From: Ciborinia camelliae
Taxonomy: Eukaryota > Ascomycota > Leotiomycetes > Helotiales > Sclerotiniaceae
DNA length: 64,000 nucleotides
Assembly: GCA_025890175.1 (NCBI GenBank)
Contig: JANPYM010000006.1
Coordinates: 587,171 to 651,170, forward strand
Reading direction: 5' to 3'
Part shown: positions 23,827 to 35,215 of the stretch, one piece after another
Position numbering within the stretch: the first letter of the stretch is position 1
Layout of the letters: every line of letters begins with the position of its first letter
Notes under the pieces: generated by a model
Database searches by the model: none
What the model saw: the letters and a program-made list of their open reading frames with translations, nothing else
What the model was told of the DNA's origin: nothing
Made by a program: the position numbers and the translations under genes

Positions 23827-26800
23827 TTATTGGCCGCGATTTGTGATAAGCGTAACTCTCTCTTCTCTTCAACCTCTTCTTCTTCTTCTTCTTGTTGTTG
23901 TTGTTCTTGGTGTTCTTTTTCTATTAATATTAATATTATTATTATTGGTACTTGATATTTATTTTGACGACCTTGAAGTCGTATTGATATCGAAATTTTG
24001 AACTTTGAACCCTTCAATTGAGAGGATTCTTCTTGAATGGGGTTTGGTAATTTGGTAAAGGAATTCGTACGTACTAATGCAATGTGATGTTGATGCAGTC
24101 GGATACGGATAGGAGACCTGCAGGAATTGAAGTTCTTGATTCGCTTGTCGAGTCAAATGTGATGAAATGCCTGATATTTCAGTAAATTTATTCATTTCGA
24201 GTTAAGAGAAAGGCTTGAAGATTGGTTGTTCATGTCTTCTGGGTAGTGGGTAGGAAGGAAGATAGTTTGAATTCTGAATATCTTCAACAAAGTAAAATAA
24301 ATGTATGTACGGTTTAACACGTTTCAAAGATTCGATATAGTATGGATGACAGATATCTTTTAAAAGAGAAAAGGAAGACAGAAGACAGCTGAAGAGTAGA
24401 GTATAGTATAGTATTGGGAAAAGGGTCAAAATAGAACACTCCCGTCTAACTGGCTGTGGTCATCAGAGGGGGGATCGGGGGGATCGAGTACAGGAATAGT
24501 AATAAGTAGTACAGAATCCACCGACCAAAATTTGAAGCCAAAGATGTTGAGAAAAAGTAGAATGAAAGATCAAAACTCAGAAGAAGAAAAAGAATGAAAT
24601 CTCATCTACAAATCAAACAAGTCCAAAAGGATATATTATCACGTCACTCACTACCTACCTATAGGATCCCAAATCGCGTCTCTTAATACCTAGGTAAATT
24701 ATTATTATATGCCGGTACTTCCTTAACCCCAAAACCCTGGATCAATAGGTAGGTAGGTAGGTAGGTAGTTGGTTAAATGGCAATTAATTAGTATTTTCAT
24801 GCCTTGGTATCTCTTTACCTTAGAACACAACAAGATAATGTATATCTACTGGATACTCGGTTCGATGATTTTCATCTCCAGAAAGGATATCGTAGGCCCC
24901 ATACTGTACAAGGAGCACACAACCAACTAAAGCTATAAGTATCACCTGAGCCAAGTTATCTCACCTTGATATATTGAAAACCTTAACATAGATCCATAGA
25001 TCAGCTTCAAGAAACATTGATGTTTGTATTCATTGTTCTAGTATACTACATACTACCTAGGTGGGTAGTAGGTAGTAGGTACGCCGTAGGTACAAAGGCA
25101 TCCTCGAGGATGCTCTAATATTGATATTATTGATTGGCTAAACATAATAATATCAAATATCATCTATGCTAGGTTATGATTGGTTGATATGATCGAAAAC
25201 AGTTTCCTTTTGTGGGCTTTTATGTCTGGGCGTACGGAGGAGGTACAGATTATTACATTTCATGCAGGACCGAAGACCTAGTCACCTAGAAATTAGAATC
25301 CTAGATCTATGCTATGTGAATTATGCGTGCCACTGATATGCTACTTGTATGTCATTACCATAAATCCATGATTGATGGATTGATGGATTGATAATTTGAT
25401 ACTCGTACATTTGATACACCCCCTTCAAATTTCAATATCATTCTCATATTATTACATATCTTGAGGAATTCCGAAACTTCTCAAGACTCAAGATCCTTTT
25501 GATCTACAGTAGAGACTCTAGAGTAAGAATCACCAAACTCCCGACCCGACCCCTCGGAAATGAGCTGAGCCTCGTCCTTCCCGAGTTTACCCCTGAAGCC
25601 TCTCGAATCTCGATAGCTCAGAACTCAAGAGTCAATAGATTTAGCACGCCTAGCGCCTCCTACCTCCTTGGGAAAAAAATGATTTTCTTACACATCAAAT
25701 TTTCCAAGATTCGAGTATCTCATGAATCTCTTTCGGGCATTTCAATTTTCAGCCTTGTTACAATTTACTGTGGAGGGGGGAGGTGATCTAATCGAAATTA
25801 CTTTTGGGGGTATTATTTATGCCGTATGACGTTGGGATTAGGGGTTGAGAATTTAGAAGGAGGCACTGACTGAATGCCTAAAAGTCTCACCTATAATTAT
25901 CTCAATCTCACAGGCTACATACAGGCTACAGCAAGCCTCGCTGAGGCTAAATCTTTCGACGGGTGTGATAAATTATAATAAATGATATGGATACCGGGCG
26001 TAGATCATATGAAATGGGAGTTGGGATACGGTTTATTATATTGAATATTTAGCGATGGTAAGGTGATGATCATCATCCACATTTTCCGGCATATCCGATT
26101 TCTCTCTGCCAATGCCAGCTACTATGTATCCCGTTTCTCTCGGGCGAAATTGAAAATGCGTTTACGTACCTGCTGCTACTGTACCTACCTTACCTCTTCC
26201 AATCCAACATTTCGCATTTTCCATTTCCCATTCCCCGCCGAATCTACCTAGTACTTAGCGACAAGTATGTAGTCTAGAAACCTTCTCAATCTTAAACTCA
26301 CAATAACTAACCTCTATATATATACCAACCAACATACACACAATAATCAATATTCTTATCCACCCCATCCCATCCATGATCCATCCCATCATCCCACGCT
26401 CAACCCCCGGAACAATGCCCTCTTCCCCCCCTCTCTCTAATGATAACACCCGGTCATTATACACACCGGTAGATCATCTAACCTAGTATTGAGCCCTAGA
26501 ACAGTACTACAAATGAATATCAGCACCGTAGACCCTCCCAGAAGAATTTTCGAAGCATCTGGATTCCCAGCATACGAAAATCGGATGAAAAGAGATTATT
26601 ATTGTTATTGCATGTTAAATGATCTATCTGCCGGGCAGATGGTTTGACGTGATCTTTTTGTATTCGTTGGTTTGTGTTGGTCTTTAGAGTCTAGACTTGT
26701 GATATGAATGAGAATGAGAATTCATGTTAGTTACCAAGGAAGAAAGGAAGAGGGAAGTTATCATATTCAAGGTTCATAGTACACAATATGCATCTAGCAG

Positions 26801-27305
26801 ATAATTAAGTTTCTTCCATTAACGGGAATATCTACTGTATGCCATCATAGATATCCCAAGCTCTCTCACCCGAATATTATAAATATGAGTACTGTACTAT
26901 CCATACGATGGAATATAGCTCATAATAAGTATCGCACATGATGATACATCTTCCAAACTCCCAGCCAGACCCATCCCCATCCACGTTCCAAACCATTTGG
27001 AAGAGAATCCCAAGATCTCGTTGTCCATGGGTATAATTAATTGATGTCCCTTTTGTATCTGATAATACATATTCTGTCCTGTCGTCCTGTCCTGTCCTAA
27101 CCTGTTCCTCGGACCCGTAAAACTATGTCAATACCAACACCAACACCAAGACCAATACCAACACCTTCTCCAAACCATAGATATATTGACAAGAAACCCC
27201 ACCCATCCTGTCAAGCAAACTCTAGGCGTTTACTTTTGCCCCATCCATTCATCCAAAAGTTAAACATTAATAAATCACCCTTCCCGCCTCGCTCCACGCA
27301 CAAAC
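23827..27305. other. Intergenic region upstream of the ERF4-like gene
   Basis: It probably includes the missing 5' exon and promoter of the ERF4-like gene (up to about 24.2-24.5 kb). The stretch at 23.87-23.95 kb is a CTTCTT/TTGTTG/ATTATT trinucleotide series. Several TACCTACC/GGTAGGTA clusters occur at 24.65-24.78 kb and 25.05-25.09 kb. From 25.5 to 27.1 kb I see only short open frames with no recognisable protein. The end near 27.12-27.30 kb is C-rich and is probably the 3' UTR of the DUF4203 gene. Confidence 0.65.
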
Positions 27306-30300
27306 TCAAATCATCTTCCTCGCCTCCTCCTGCATCCGTCCCAACATCCTCCGATGCAACTCCTCCATCCCACTCCCCCTAACCCTCATCCTCTCATCCC
27401 GTCTCTCTTCCCTCTCACTTCTCATCCTCTCCTCCATCGCCCTCCTTTGCTCCTCCACCTGTCGTCCCTGCCACAAAACGCTTCTCTGCCTCTCCACCCC
27501 ATCCATCTCCCTCTGTTTTTGAACCTGTAAATCATGCGCTACACTTGCTCTCCAACTTGCCAATTGTTGTTCTCTAACCATTGGACTAGCGGCACCGGAT
27601 TGCCGACGCGGTTGGTGCGAGTTGAAGTTTTTGGGGGGTTGGGTTAGAGGCTGTTGGATCGATTGACGGATGAGTTCGCGGCGGTGAGAGAGTGGGATGT
27701 CGTCGCCGTGTTCCGCGAAAATTGAGGATGATGTGTTTACATGATTATTACGTAGCAAAACACGAATTGAACCTGTTTCGCTACCCATTTGTGAAGTAGT
27801 GGCAGATTGTACCTGTGAGGGTAAAATTTGGTAGGGCTCAGGAGTTGGACCCATGGAACGTGAGGAAGGATTGGTAACGGGGAAGTAGGACGCTCTGTTA
27901 CGTAGCATTGTGTCTCTTTTGCCCATTAAAGTATTGGAACTTTCAAATGGAGGTGAAATCGACTGAGAAAGGGGTCTTTGCGAAGGTCTAGCTTTCTTCC
28001 CTGGTGATTCAACGATTGGCTCCGGAATACTGGGATTTGAAGTGCTGCGTATTGACCGGTGCAATGCGAGCCCTCCAAATGATTGTTGTGAAGAGTTTTG
28101 TGTCAGAAAATCATGGCCATGAATAGAAGAGTCCTCGGGTATTGTTGCAAAAGGGGTGATATTTGATTGAGTTGAACTTGATCTCGTCAGACCCGGAGAA
28201 TAGCTTGATTGCTGAGAAGATGATCCTGGTGCAAGCAGAGGAAGACCATTATGAGCTGTTTGCTGAAGTGCTTCAACATCCACAGGAGCAGGCAATTCTG
28301 TTTTCAGATCCTCGGTAACATCCTCGGAGGTATTCAGTTCTTCCAATTGAGGAGAGTCTGCATGACCTAAATGTTTCGCCCACTCGTTCGTACGGTAGGA
28401 CATGACAACTCTCGAAAGCTGCGAAGGTAATCGGTCTTTTGTGAGGTTTGGAGTTTTAGAGCCAATAGAGGATGTGACAGATGCCTCTGACTTGGATCTT
28501 GATTCGCTTCTATTCTCATTATCTGCGAGGTTCTCTGCAGCGGCGCACTCTATGGTGTTAGCAGCTGGATCCTCGTTTGTTGTCAAAGAGCTCTCTCGTA
28601 GAATTGGTTTCTCGGAAAACATTTCGCTTCGGGGAGTATTAAGAAAATCAGTAGCAACAGCACCCGACTCTGGTCGAAGCTCGGAACTTTGCCTTATACC
28701 ACACTTTCCGCTGGCAAACTTACTATGTGCACCTTCGGAGATTAAACTAATTGAGGCCGAAAGGGCCGTCTCTTCGGATGAACTTTCTCGTATTTCAGCT
28801 GTCGTCTGCTCAGTTGGTGAAACTAGATTCTGCTCGTTATGTTGACTTTCCTCTGCCAAGACTTCTGCGCCAGCCATAGGTGACTCTTGACCAATAAATG
28901 ATAATCGTATACTTCTAATCTCCGGATCTTCGTCATCACTGAGATCATCCACCGTCGCGGCAATAGAACTCCCACGGTCGTTTTCATCGGCATAAGGGAT
29001 CACTAAATCTTCCGTGCTAATACCTTGCCCTTTGGAATATCTTTGAAATTCTCTTTTGGATCGAACAGAGAGCCTTTTCAATAATGCTGAGCCACCACTG
29101 GATACACGTCTTATTCTTTTATGGTCCGCCGCTAGCTCTTCATCCGCAAAGGTAGCAATCGAAGAGCCATTATCCTTCAGTTCATCTTCAGGAATTTTAA
29201 AAGGAAGATGCACCACTTCTGGTTTAACTGTTATTGCTGGAGTAGACATTCCATTTGAAATTTGCTGGGAAGTTCGATGTGCTAGGTGGGCTTCTACATC
29301 AACGCCAACGATCCACTTTTTCTCTTCGGCCGGAAGTACTTGTGCTTGGGATCCATAAGATACTTTGCTGAGTTGGTTTGATGGCACAGAACTTTCATTC
29401 TCGCTTTGTTCAACTTCGGGCTCGATATCTCGAGCAACGCGTACGGTAACTGCTCCATCTTGTCTATCTCCGTTAGGCATAAAAAGCCCTGCTCCATTTG
29501 ATTGCGTAGGCGAAGACATGTCGGACATCTCAATTTCTTTTTCATCGAGCTCCGTGATGGAAGTCACAGTGCTGGGAGGTCCCGGTTTTGAACTTTCCAT
29601 GTCGCCCACTCCAGAATCTCGTGTTGATTCATCTCCTGATTTAACCTTGTCGCCATATATTTTCTCCCATCGTTCTTTTTCTGCGCCATTTTGATCCTCA
29701 ATCATTCTTCCTACATTTGTTTCCTCCTCTTCTATAGCTCTTGCGTTTTCCTGTCGCTCTGCCATCCTTTGCGCACGGCGATCTTGGATTACCTTGTGTA
29801 CCTTCGATTGAGACACTAAACCAGCCAAGAATATAATGAAAATCGCAGCAATCTCAACACGAATTCCCCTCGTTACAGGATATGTAGTTGCGCCTAGGGG
29901 GAACATGTCTTGGTTCAAGTTCCAGAGGTAAGTCCAAAATTCTTTCAGCCCAGCTCTACTAAAACAATCGATTCCCAAAACGATAGCTGTGGAACCAGCG
30001 AATGATATACACACAACCAATCCGTACGTCCTGGTATAATGACTGAAAGATAATGAGAAAGTGGCAATACTAATTGCTGCAATGAATATCGATTTTCCAC
30101 TCGTGGAGGTGATTATCCCACCAGCCTTCATCACAAGCAGCCACATGCTGAAGCAAAATCCACCCAAAAAGCATCCAAGACCCTCAGTCATCTCCGTAAA
30201 TATCAACGAGCATCCTCCAATAATGAGCCCAGGTAGTACAGCTGCAACGACATATGCTCCCTGCACTGCATTTGTAACAGGTAGGTTCATAACGTATAGA

Positions 30301-30865
30301 ATCAGTACGGTGATGGCAACACTGACAAGGTATCCTGCCGAAAGAGATATGTGTAGCCATTTGTTCCTAATTCCAATAAAAGTATAAAATACGCCAGTAG
30401 CAATAAGAAGAACTCCTGCAACAGCAAAGCCTGGTGTAATCTCGGGTTGGAGAGGTAATTGGCCGGGTGTTATTGTAGCTGCTATGTTGTCAGAATGCTG
30501 TTGAACCTGAAGAAAAGTGGGCATTTCATACAATTGAAAGCTAAATCTGTGACGGATACACTTGTAGCTGCTCCGCTTATTGAGAATGCCGAAGCAGTAT
30601 AAGTTGACATTGCCGTACTTGGAGTTGATCTAGTCATTGAGAAAGAAGTGCTTTGCGAGTATATAGTGCTTGAAGTTGCCGCGGAACTTTCCTTGCTTCC
30701 TTCCGAATATTTGGCGCTGGTTGAGGTCGACGGCGGCATAGAAGTGAGCGTCGAAGATAAGGCTATAGAGTTGTCGCGTTCCTTAAATCGAACGTCCCAT
30801 GGTGCAGCGAATGCCCATTGAATAGAAAAACCCAACAGCAGCAACCAGGAGCCCTTGATCTGCAT
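27306..30865 (-). CDS. DUF4203 / TMEM198-like seven-pass membrane protein with long tail
   Basis: Function unknown; the family is defined by its N-terminal multi-pass domain (shared with TMEM198/TM7SF3). Two exons, 30865-30560 and 30506-27306, with a 53-bp intron, give 1168 residues. Residues 1-20 look like a signal peptide ending at AFA-AP. A Ser/Thr-rich, probably glycosylated stretch follows to about 110. About seven hydrophobic segments lie between 120 and 350 and include GLGCFLGGFCFSMWLL. The remaining 800 residues are predicted disordered, Ser/Glu-rich and probably cytoplasmic; the last 110 or so contain an Arg/Glu-rich helix (ERMRSEREERRDERMRVR). No frame break. The start is the first ATG, followed at once by the signal-like segment. 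Family call is firm; role and location are inference. Confidence 0.88.
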
Positions 30866-33800
30866 TGTGAAGATCCTCAGAGTTGGTGCCAGATTCCTAG
30901 CAGCGGAACATAAAGTTGAGAAAAGTACCTAGGTAGTCCTAGTGAGACGAGATACTATAGCTGAAGCTGCCCTCAATGTGTAAATGGTCTGGTGTGTATT
31001 ACATGGGTTTCATGGAAAACAAACATCAAGGAAAGAAAATAATGATCGCAATACCAGTAAAAGACTTGTAACCAATGTTTTGAATGAGGGCAAAGGGTGA
31101 TGAAGTAATAGCTACAATGGTTCGTCCGAGTACAATGGAGCTATGAAGAGGTATATTATATGGAGCCGGGCAAGGTTCGATACAAACGAGGAAGGCAAAG
31201 GTACTTAACTTTGAGCTAGATACTAAATGTAGGAGCGGAGGCGGTTATGAGAGATTACGCTATCCGATGGTGAATCGCCTGGTGCAGAATTGGTGGGTTT
31301 GTGCATGGTTCTCATGTGTTTTCAAGAACCAGTGTGGCTGCAATAGACGATTTGACATGGAACTCCAACGAACCGCGAACCGCGGTGATCTACTGCAATG
31401 TAGACTCTTCTTGGGTGTTGGTTAAAGCAGACCCATTGACGGATACTTTTTTCCTGTAGCTTGACATAATCCCCGCCTTAACATCACCCTGCACTTACAG
31501 GAAGGCGTCTGCAATACGAAAATATTACCAAATCTCACACGTTGCATGAAAGGAAATAATTGAATGTAGGGATTACAAGCGATGCGATGCAGTGCCACGA
31601 AGAGACTTGGGGTGATGTCCAAAATTTATGGAGGGGAAATGAGTGGTCTGCTCAAGAGACAGTACTCTGTGGTTCGGAGAAAAAGCTTGGAACTTGGCCC
31701 AAAATAATGATCTTCATTTCTTGCCGTATCTGATCTGTCTATTAGAGAAGCCAATCAAAAAAATTGTGATCTGGAGGGGGTTCAAAAGAGTATTAGAACT
31801 CATTGTAGCGAGATTAGATTGATATCAAAATGAAGTTGTGGGGAGATCTGAGGTTAGGTAGCATTCATCATGCTGTGGCTCGTCAAAGTTTCTTTTCAAG
31901 TCTTCCAACAACCATTTTCTTGTCTGAAATTCTTGCTTTTGTCAATTACTGTCTGATCTGTTGTCTCGAATTATTGCTTTTTCTTGTTTGATCATAACAA
32001 ATTGATGCCTCCCAATGTTCGAAAACAAGTAAGTTATCGGGGCCAGAAAAGAGAACATACCTACACGTACCTAGTAAGCTGTGCATTGCATAACCGGTAC
32101 ATATTGTATTGCTTAATGGTATTGCGTATTGCATTGCCTGACAAAGAAAACTTGAGCGGACGGTAAGGTTAGGCTGAAGATAGGTAGTATTCCGGGAGTC
32201 TTTCTGATATTTTCAAGGAATCTATTATCCATGAGGAATAGCTTCAGGTACAGAAGACTTTTAGACCCCCTTCATTTTCGGTCCAATCCGTGATGTGCGC
32301 CCCCATTATGCTCGTAAATTGGTACAGTAGTTTTCCGATGTTCTCCCAACCTATCATACTTTGAAAAAATCTCCGTTCGTGTCAATAATTACTTTAACTT
32401 CAACGCGCTGATGTAACGCGTCGATGTAACGCGCTTCTCAGGGGATCCAATTTGAATCAATTTTTCTTTCAAAATCGATTCAAACTTAGGATACAAAGAT
32501 CATCCTTCCTTGTTGTGTTTCATGATGTAGGGGGCTGTATCGAGCTGTCTCTTATGCGAAATGATTCTGATGAAGCATGCAATCCATACCACGATTTCAA
32601 TTTCTGCAGATTAGAAACTCTGGAGTACATGACTAGTCGGATAGTAGTGTTACAGGAACGACCATCTAGAAAGACTCCAACCAAGATGATGGTGACAGTA
32701 CAGAGTATCATAAGTAACACCGTCTCGGGTAGATAGGGTATGTACACAGAAATTGTCAAAAATTGTCGAATTGACCGCCGGGTACACCGTTCTTTTCACT
32801 TGGTAGTCTGTGGTAGCTGAGACAAGCATGCAAAGCATGAAAAAGGGTGGTTGAACTGAAATTCTCTTGGGCGAACTTCGAAGAGATGCACATCTGATGC
32901 TCGTATCCGTGACGACAAGATGTTATGTTATAATTATTTGGGATCTGCTGGCATGATCTTGAATTGAACCTTTCGCGTTTGGATGGATCGTTACCATACC
33001 AAAACGGACCATAACGGAGAAATGATACTGCAATGAAGTCAAAAGCTGGATTTAATCGGCGACCTCCAAGATTCCAAGATTTCTTTTCTACGAGCTGCAT
33101 TGAAGGATTTCCTCATTCAGGCGTCAATACGTCAATACGCAGTTTCGTTCAATTGCGTCAAGATGCAGAAATCTCCGTTCTCCGTTTTCCCTTCTCCGTT
33201 CTTCTTTCTCCATTTTCCATTCTCCCTCCGCCATCCGTCACTACTCCGTGATATCGATGTTGCTCTCTTTGGTACCTCATGTTGTGTTGCCAATGTTGTC
33301 AATCGGAATATGTAGAGTAGGTAAGTACTCTCGAAGGTTTGAGAAGGGGGAGGGAGGAGAGGGGAGGGGGTGAGGGTCTTGGCTTGTGGTCTTTGTACTG
33401 TAGTTTCATAAAGGAGAGAGAGAGAGAGGTGAGGAGGTGAGGAGGTGAGGAGGAGGGGGGTGAGGAGGAGGGGGGTGAGGAAGAGGGGGTGAGGAAGAGG
33501 GGGTGAGGAGGAGGGGGGTGAGGAAGAGGGGGGTGAGGAGGTGAGGAGGAGGGGGGTAAGGTAAGGTAAGGTGAGATTAAGTTTTTCCCCAGATTTTTCG
33601 TGTCTCATTGTCTTATTTTGTCTCAGTAACCTTAAACCTTACCGGTAAACCTAATACTACCTTACCGTACTCTGTAGGTAGAATCCTAGAATCCTAGAAT
33701 CCCAAGTTGATGGCCCCTGTAAAATGCCCGCATCAACTTTTTAATATAATATGCCTCAGGCACAAGTTTATTTTGACCTCAGTGCAAACTTTGTATTCTC

Positions 33801-33899
33801 CAAATTTTGAAGAAGAAAAAAACGCGAAACCGCGACACGTTCATTAGATTCCACATTCCTCCACACAAACCAATTTTCCACACCTTCAGAATTGCAAAG
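30866..33899. other. Intergenic region between DUF4203 and mtSSB genes
   Basis: Shared upstream region of two divergent genes. I see no real gene. The open frames at 32452-32736 and 32756-33100 overlap on opposite strands and match nothing I know. A short duplicated word GATGTAACGCG occurs twice near 32.41-32.43 kb. A strong polypurine tract lies at 33.41-33.57 kb, and TACCTTACCGG-like words lie near 33.64-33.67 kb, within 300 bp of the mtSSB start. Confidence 0.65.
33410..33570. repeat. Polypurine GAGGAGGTGAGG tract
   Basis: About 160 bp of almost pure G/A built from GAGGTGAGGAGG and GAGGAGGGGGGTGAGGAAG units, ending in GGTAAGGTAAGGTAAG. The plus strand carries many G runs and could form quadruplex or triplex DNA. 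It lies about 330 bp upstream of the mtSSB start codon. Confidence 0.93.
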
Positions 33900-34556
33900 A
33901 TGTTCGCGCTTCGCCGTAGTATCAATTCTACCCTCTCGCGCAACTTCTCCTCCTCCACCAGCGCCCGCAACCAGAACCTCGCCAAACTCACCCTCGTCGG
34001 TCGTCTCGCCGATAAGCCTGAAATCACTGCTACAAGCCAAGGACAAGAGATTATGAAGTATGCGGTTGGTATGAGCAGTGGCAAAGGAGAGAATCAGAGG
34101 ACAAGTTGGTTTAGAGTAGTGAGCTTTTTGCCCGAGGGGCCACAGAGAGATTTCATCTCAAGTTTAGAAAAGGGGTACGTTTTTTAGTTGATCTTAAAGG
34201 CTGGAGAGGGAACTGTTTGGGGAGCGAAATCTTGGGGAATGGATCCATCTCAAATTTGAATGTTGGGCAGATATTGATCCTGAAAATTCAAAGGAGGAGA
34301 ATTCCAACGTATTTATGCTAATATTCGTTTAGAACGTTGGTATATGTAGAGGCTGAGGCACAAATGAAGAGCTACCAAGATGCTGAAGGAAAGACCAGAA
34401 GTGTTTTGAACGCCATTCAACGTATATACATCCTTCCCATCATTATCCCTTACAAAGGCACAAGCTAATACACATCAAACAGAGAGATTGAATGTCCTCC
34501 AATTCAATAGACCCGAAGAACTCGAAGAACCCGAAGAAGAAGAAGAACGCGCATAA
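33900..34556 (+). CDS. RIM1: Mitochondrial single-stranded DNA-binding protein (RIM1-like)
   Basis: SSB-family OB-fold protein that coats single-stranded mitochondrial DNA during replication. Three exons, 33900-34174, 34333-34421 and 34483-34556, give 145 residues. The first 24 residues (MFALRRSINSTLSRNFSSST...) are Arg/Ser-rich with no acidic residue, a typical matrix presequence. The OB fold follows: KLTLVGRLADKPE, then RTSWFRVVSF, then LVYVEAEAQMKSYQDAEGKT, matching bacterial SSB strands in order. The C-terminus is a short run of acidic residues (EEPEEEEERA), which recalls the acidic tip of bacterial SSB. Intron 1 is 158 bp, long for this window. The name rests on family and presequence. 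Confidence 0.92.
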
Positions 34557-34869
34557 ATCACCTGGGCATGGCTATATAAATTGTATGAACATGGAACGGA
34601 TGATGGGATGTATCAAGACTTACTTTTCGATTCATGTGTGTTTGTAATGTCGAATCTGGGCGGCGCAAAGGTACTATACTTTTAAGGCAGTATGGAAGGA
34701 AATATTGATGAGAATATCACCAAGTAGACCGGCACCTTTCTCGATGAGATTGCCACAATTCAAATCACAAATAACAATTTACAATTTACAATATTTTTTC
34801 CCTTCACATTCACTTTGATGATCACCTGTGCTTTGATTCAAATTATTCTTATTCTCTATATGCAACAGA

Positions 34870-35215
34870 AAAAGCAATACTGGCAAGGCAGAGTGTCCTA
34901 CATGTGAACCTCGGGTTGCATCCTCAATACTATTCTTCCAAAATAGTGGGAATCGAACCCACAAAACGAAGTATAAAGAACGCAACCCAAGGTTCACTTG
35001 TCGACTCCTCGAGCCTTTTCCAATAAGGCAAAACAAAAAAAAGCAATCCCGGCAAGGCAGAGTGTCCTACATGTGAACCTCGGGTTGCATCCTCAATACT
35101 ATTCTTCCAAAATAGTGGGAATCGAACCCACAAAACGAAGTATAAAGAACGCAACCCAAGGTTCACTTGTCGACTCCTCGAACCTTTTCCAACAAGTCTA
35201 GGCAGAGTTTCCTAC
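34870..35215. repeat. Tandem foldback (MITE-like) elements, two full copies plus an edge
   Basis: Two near-identical units are offset by 169 bp (about 34870-35038 and 35039-35200). A third partial edge follows at about 35200-35215. Each unit contains a large inverted repeat: GTGAACCTCGGGTTGC on the left and GCAACCCAAGGTTCAC on the right, about 65 bp apart. At the centre is a small hairpin, GTGGGAATCGAACCCAC. Read on the minus strand, this centre is a perfect tRNA T-arm shape (five-pair stem, seven-base TTCGATT loop), but no acceptor, D or anticodon arm surrounds it. No target-site duplication is clear. Confidence 0.85.

Noticed and set aside
34948..34966. Possible tRNA gene (perfect T-arm on the minus strand)
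   Set aside because: No acceptor stem, D-arm or anticodon arm can be folded around it. It is the centre of a foldback repeat and occurs in both copies.
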